Under the pieces are notes generated by a model that was given only the letters and a program-made list of their open reading frames with translations, was not told where the DNA came from and searched no databases. A stretch of 10,390 nucleotides of DNA, from the NCBI GenBank assembly GCA_046757585.1, contig JBHHYR010000135.1, positions 1 through 10,390 of the forward strand, given 5' to 3'. The stretch's first letter is position 1. Each line of letters starts with the position of its first letter. This DNA is from JBHHYR01 sp046757585. GTDB taxonomy: Bacteria; Desulfobacterota; Binatia; HRBIN30. The position numbers were made by a program, and so were the translations under genes. Positions 8,019 through 10,390 of this stretch are shown here, in pieces.

Positions 8019-8797
8019 CGCTTCGATGGAGTCAGAGACGTGCCCGGATGCACCCGCGCTGAAAGCAGTTTCCACGCGCCGATGGCCATCAGTGCCAGGC
8101 TCATAAGTTGAGCTTCCGTCAACCCCGTAAGAATCCGTGGATTGATGCGCACGAATTCGATGAGGAACCGGGCACCCGGGGCGAGGAGAAGGTATAACCA
8201 GAAGAGAGTTCCGGCTGGGTGGCGGCGCTTTCGGATGGACCACAAGAAGGCAAAGATCATCGCGTACGCGAAAAGCTCGTAGAGAGGCGCCGGGTGAACA
8301 CGTACACCCGGGGGGTAGTGCCAGCCAATGATGGCGTTCGGATACGCCATGCCCCAGGGCAACGTCGTCGGCCGGCCCCAATCGCCGTCGCCCGCTAGCT
8401 GACAGCCGATCCGCCCGATACCGTGTCCTAAGGCCAAACCCGGCGCCATGCAATCCACGGCCACAAGCCAGGGCAGCGCGTACCTGTGGATCGCCCAGGT
8501 CACTGCGATCACCCCGCCGATGAAGCCGCCGTACCATACGAAGCCCGCTCCGCCGAAAAGGGTGTGGATTGGGTCGGCCACAAAGCCATGCCAATCGCCG
8601 AAGATGGCGAAGATCCGCGCTCCGACCAAGCCACCGACCGCAGCCCACAGAACCATCGTCGAGGCCAACTCGCCGTTCAGACCTTTGCGGGAAAATTCGC
8701 GTCCGGCGAGATATCCCGCCGTGAGAAACGCAATCGCCATCATCAGGCCGTAGCTATAGATGGTCAGGGGCCCGATCCGCAGCACCACGGGGTACAT
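8015..8797 (-). CDS. lgt: Prolipoprotein diacylglyceryl transferase
   Basis: Lgt moves the diacylglyceryl group of phosphatidylglycerol to the lipobox cysteine of prolipoproteins in the inner membrane, the first step of lipoprotein maturation. The 260-residue product has several hydrophobic helices and the family landmarks. These are IYSYGLMMA (13-21), WYGGFIGG (88-95), the Lgt signature GHGIGRIGCQLAGDGDWG (124-141), HPAPLYE (168-174) and GARFLIEFVR (208-217), whose last Arg matches the essential E. coli Arg239 region. At the E. coli His103 position this protein has Tyr (WYGG), a substitution I believe occurs in other Lgts. ATG 8797 starts at MYPVVLRIGPLTIYSYG, the normal Lgt beginning; an upstream TTG at 8884 would add 29 unrelated residues. 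No strong Shine-Dalgarno is visible. A TATGAT hexamer (8812-8807) lies only 9 bases upstream of the ATG and could be a -10 element giving a near-leaderless message, but its -35 is poor. The gene overlaps the downstream thioredoxin by four bases. Confidence 0.95.
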   Translation of the reverse strand: MYPVVLRIGPLTIYSYGLMMAIAFLTAGYLAGREFSRKGLNGELASTMVLWAAVGGLVGARIFAIFGDWHGFVADPIHTLFGGAGFVWYGGFIGGVIAVTWAIHRYALPWLVAVDCMAPGLALGHGIGRIGCQLAGDGDWGRPTTLPWGMAYPNAIIGWHYPPGVRVHPAPLYELFAYAMIFAFLWSIRKRRHPAGTLFWLYLLLAPGARFLIEFVRINPRILTGLTEAQLMSLALMAIGAWKLLSARVHPGTSLTPSKR

Positions 8798-8975
8798 CGT
8801 CGCGGGATCATAGCGGAGGTGGGGAGCACAATCTAGCTTGCTGCCAGTCGGGATGCCTGTGCTCACGATCGCGTAGGCCTGCAAGTCTTAGCTCGAACAA
8901 TCCGCCGCTAAGGCACGGAAATCATGAATAAATTACGCCCAGGAGCGATTCGGCACACCACGCTGCGGCCTTACG

Positions 8976-9004
8976 TTGACTCGGCGGTATGGCCTCAGTA
9001 TACG
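8976..9004 (+). promoter_or_regulatory. Predicted sigma70-type promoter for the metalloprotease gene
   Basis: TTGACT at 8976-8981 (five of six to the -35 consensus) is spaced exactly 17 bases from TATACG at 8999-9004 (four of six to the -10 consensus). Transcription would begin near 9010-9012, leaving about 26 bases of leader with the Shine-Dalgarno inside it. It lies in the 239-base divergent gap between lgt and the metalloprotease gene. A start in this position rules out the longer open frame beginning at 8989. Confidence 0.6.
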
Positions 9005-9024
9005 TTCGCGTGTATGGTTCTGCT

Positions 9025-9030
9025 GGAGGT
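9025..9030 (+). promoter_or_regulatory. Strong Shine-Dalgarno that sets the metalloprotease start
   Basis: GGAGGT lies six bases before ATG 9037. It is the best ribosome binding site seen in the window and favours 9037 over the upstream in-frame codon at 8989 and the downstream ATGs at 9043 and 9046. Confidence 0.75.
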
Positions 9031-9036
9031 TGTCGG

Positions 9037-9450
9037 ATGCGCATGATGTTGCCGCCATTGCGGGAGCGGCGGGTGATTCACCGACATCTGGAGACGTTCT
9101 TCCGCGAGCACAAGGCGGTGGATTTCAGCCGTGCGATTAGTGCGGTCTGCCGGTTCTTCCACCTGAACCGGCCGCGCGTGGAGTGGTTCGAGTATATCGA
9201 CTGGGGCCGGACGGCCGGCAGAACGTATGAAGATGGCAAAATCCACCTTGTCCACCCGGAGAACTGGAAGAACGGACGCAAATACAACTCCGAGCGCCAA
9301 TGGATCAACACCGTCTACCACGAAATGGGACACTACATTTTCTGGGCTGATGCTGAACGCAAGGCGGACACCTTTGCCTTTCGGATGGCCAAGGGGCTCA
9401 GCAACGGGAATCATCGGCGGCATAACGGGTGCCATAGCCAACCGGCGTAG
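9037..9450 (+). CDS. Small HExxH zinc metalloprotease-like protein, resembling the ImmA/IrrE (M78) core
   Basis: A 137-residue protein with no signal peptide or membrane helix, so probably cytoplasmic. The zinc motif is HEMGH at residues 95-99 (His95, Glu96, His99). It is followed by AERKADTFAFRM (106-117), the E-x-x-A-D/N-x-F-A pattern that carries the third zinc ligand (here Glu107) in ImmA/IrrE and related gluzincin-like peptidases. The gap between the second His and this Glu is only seven residues, shorter than I expect for typical M78 proteins, so the core is compact. The N-terminal ~45 residues are rich in Arg, His and Phe (RERRVIHRHLETFFREH), followed by a W/Y-rich segment and IHLVHPENW (69-77). 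M78 enzymes cleave transcription repressors; a similar role here is inference only. The last 15 residues are low in complexity and His/Asn-rich. It has its own promoter and strong ribosome site, and is followed after two bases by an unknown gene, so the two likely form an operon. Confidence 0.75.
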   Translation: MRMMLPPLRERRVIHRHLETFFREHKAVDFSRAISAVCRFFHLNRPRVEWFEYIDWGRTAGRTYEDGKIHLVHPENWKNGRKYNSERQWINTVYHEMGHYIFWADAERKADTFAFRMAKGLSNGNHRRHNGCHSQPA

Positions 9451-9452
9451 AG

Positions 9453-10016
9453 ATGGCGAGAAAGGTCACTGCGCCCGTCGCCGGAGACGGACCCACCGTG
9501 ACCCATCGCTGGTGGGTGGATCTCGGTGGCACGGAGAAGGTGAAGGTGAAGCGCCCACCGGGGCCGGCGGGCAGTCGGTTCTTTCAAGTCGCCCATGATT
9601 TCGAGCAAGAGCGTGCGCGCGAGCACCTGACTGACAACAACCTCAAGCTGGTGAGTGCCGCCAACCCGCCGGCAGGAGGCTGGGGCTACGTGCGGCTTGG
9701 CGAGAGCACTTACCCGCGGCGCGAGTTGGACCGCATCAAGAGGTTGGTCGCATTGCCGCCGTACGCTCGCGGCGTCATCGTCGATTGCGGACGTTCGGTG
9801 CGCCTGCTCGTGACGGGAAGCCCCGCAGGCGAACGGCTCCTGGAGTTGGCGCTCGGTGACGCCCCATCGTTCGACTGCTGGGTGCACCACGAATGGGTGC
9901 GCGAGGAAGTGTTCACCGATGCCGACAAGGCGCTTCGATCGTTCCGGCGGTACGTGGCGGAATATTTGTCACCGGAAGGGGTCGCACAAGCCGAAGCTAT
10001 CGCTGCCCGTGCCTGA
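9453..10016 (+). CDS. Hypothetical protein, second gene of the metalloprotease operon
   Basis: A 187-residue soluble protein that I do not recognise. ATG 9453 follows the metalloprotease stop by two bases, so translation is probably coupled; no separate strong ribosome site is seen. Residues ~17-35 hold HRWWVDLGGTEKVKVKR, a short basic strand region. The middle (~60-80) is Gly/Pro-rich. The best-structured part is ~104-170: a hydrophobic strand pair (RGVIVDCGRSVRLLVTG) with Cys111, then a helix (GERLLELAL), FDCWVHHEWV with Cys140 and His143-His144, and a final helix (DADKALRSFRRYVAEYLS). The Cys/His cluster could bind metal, but nothing proves it. There is no signal peptide, transmembrane helix, helix-turn-helix or nucleotide-binding motif that I can see. 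Codon use and GC match the neighbours, and the frame shows no break, so it is very likely a real gene. Its stop at 10014-10016 is a TGA. Confidence 0.75.
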   Translation: MARKVTAPVAGDGPTVTHRWWVDLGGTEKVKVKRPPGPAGSRFFQVAHDFEQERAREHLTDNNLKLVSAANPPAGGWGYVRLGESTYPRRELDRIKRLVALPPYARGVIVDCGRSVRLLVTGSPAGERLLELALGDAPSFDCWVHHEWVREEVFTDADKALRSFRRYVAEYLSPEGVAQAEAIAARA

Positions 10017-10035
10017 CCCCGCGCGTGCTGCGGCT

Positions 10036-10057
10036 GCTGACTCGTCGAGGAGTCAGC
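10036..10057. terminator. Hairpin between convergent genes, possible two-way terminator
   Basis: GCTGACTC (10036-10043) and GAGTCAGC (10050-10057) form a perfect 8-bp stem around the six-base loop GTCGAG. It sits in the 68-base gap between the stop of the unknown 187-residue gene (plus strand) and the stop of the pseudopilin-like gene (minus strand), where a shared terminator would be expected. There is no T-run on either side, so intrinsic termination is uncertain. Confidence 0.45.
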
Positions 10058-10084
10058 CGGTGGCGGGCGCGCCCGGCAGTCGAG

Positions 10085-10390
10085 CTACTCGAAATCTTCC
10101 GTGAACAGCACCTGCTCGACGTACACGAAGCGGGGGGTCAGCGGGGGCAGGTTTCGGACGAGATTGAAGTCGGCGTCGTAGTCGTAGTTGCGGGTGGGGG
10201 CCGTATAAATCGGACTGCCGTACTTCCAGCTGCCGGTTGCATGTCGCGGCGTTCAGAGGCTCACGAACGAGCCACGATAGTTCAGCGTCTGATGGGCACG
10301 CGACCAGTCCTCGTGAAACCGCGGGTAGTTTTCCAGGCCACCATTGTACTTGCCCGGCGTCGTCTCGTCGACGCCGCCGAGGAACGCAGC
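10085..10390 (-). pseudogene. C-terminal end of a PilX/HpsA-like pseudopilin-type protein, broken by an in-frame TGA
   Basis: Reading leftward from the right edge, one frame gives 45 residues, a TGA (10255-10253), 55 further residues and a TAG (10087-10085). The first part contains LGGVDETTPGKYNGGLENYP, then RFHEDWS and LNYRGSFVSL. The part after the TGA contains ATGSWKYGSPIYTAPTRNYD, then YDADFNLVRNLPPLTPRFVYV. Together they match the pattern I know from the tails of large pilus-assembly or pseudopilin-like proteins (PilX/HpsA-type): 'NGG-x-ENFPRFLE-W', 'L-TYRGSLVSL', 'ATGxWK', 'PTRNW-x-DTDF', 'LPPGTP'. The same pattern continues in the same frame on both sides of the stop, so the TGA replaces one residue (usually aromatic there) rather than ending a real protein. 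The gene begins outside the window. It may be a decayed gene, a readthrough site or a base-call error. Three plainly intact genes here end in TGA, which argues against general recoding. Confidence 0.6.

Noticed and set aside
8019..8648. Upstream 210-codon extension of the thioredoxin frame
   Set aside because: It overlaps lgt in another frame and is Arg-rich nonsense. The TlpA-like protein properly starts at ATG 8018 with a membrane segment.
8989..9036. Longer metalloprotease start at 8989
   Set aside because: It would place the start codon inside the predicted promoter, and the strong Shine-Dalgarno at 9025-9030 points to ATG 9037.
1..10390. CRISPR array, tRNA, rRNA, insertion sequence or attachment site
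   Set aside because: I saw no regularly spaced direct repeats, no cloverleaf-like segment, no transposase and no terminal inverted repeats on either strand.

Overview
The window is high-GC bacterial DNA from a diderm (Gram-negative) organism. It carries an inner-membrane TamB-like protein, an Omp85 outer-membrane barrel, prolipoprotein diacylglyceryl transferase (Lgt) and a membrane-anchored thioredoxin. It also holds the end of an F420-type luciferase-like oxidoreductase and the end of a protein resembling PilX/HpsA-type pseudopilins. This mix suggests an uncultured deltaproteobacterium-like lineage (Myxococcota, Desulfobacterota or Binatota type). That placement is an inference from gene content only.

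Layout: (1) 2-508, plus strand, C-terminal end of a luciferase-like (LLM) oxidoreductase, followed by a 274-base gap with one inverted repeat. (2) 783-7416, plus strand, a two-gene envelope operon: a 1281-residue TamB homologue overlapping by 11 bases a 932-residue Omp85 protein that reads as seven POTRA domains plus a 16-strand-type barrel. (3) 8797-7458, minus strand, lgt followed by a TlpA/ResA-like thioredoxin, joined by an ATGA stop/start overlap and converging on the Omp85 gene. (4) 8976-10016, plus strand, a clear sigma70-type promoter and a strong Shine-Dalgarno site driving a 137-residue HExxH metalloprotease and, 2 bases later, a 187-residue protein of unknown function. (5) 10390-10085, minus strand, the end of a pseudopilin-like gene interrupted by an in-frame TGA and running off the right edge. 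A hairpin lies between it and the unknown gene.

Most of the window concerns building the envelope. TamB and Omp85 would form a periplasm-spanning assembly or lipid-transport module, Lgt lipidates lipoproteins, and the thioredoxin handles periplasmic thiols. The least explained parts are the metalloprotease/unknown pair, the POTRA count of the Omp85 protein, and the TGA inside the conserved tail of the pseudopilin-like gene. I saw no CRISPR array, tRNA, rRNA, insertion sequence or attachment site.
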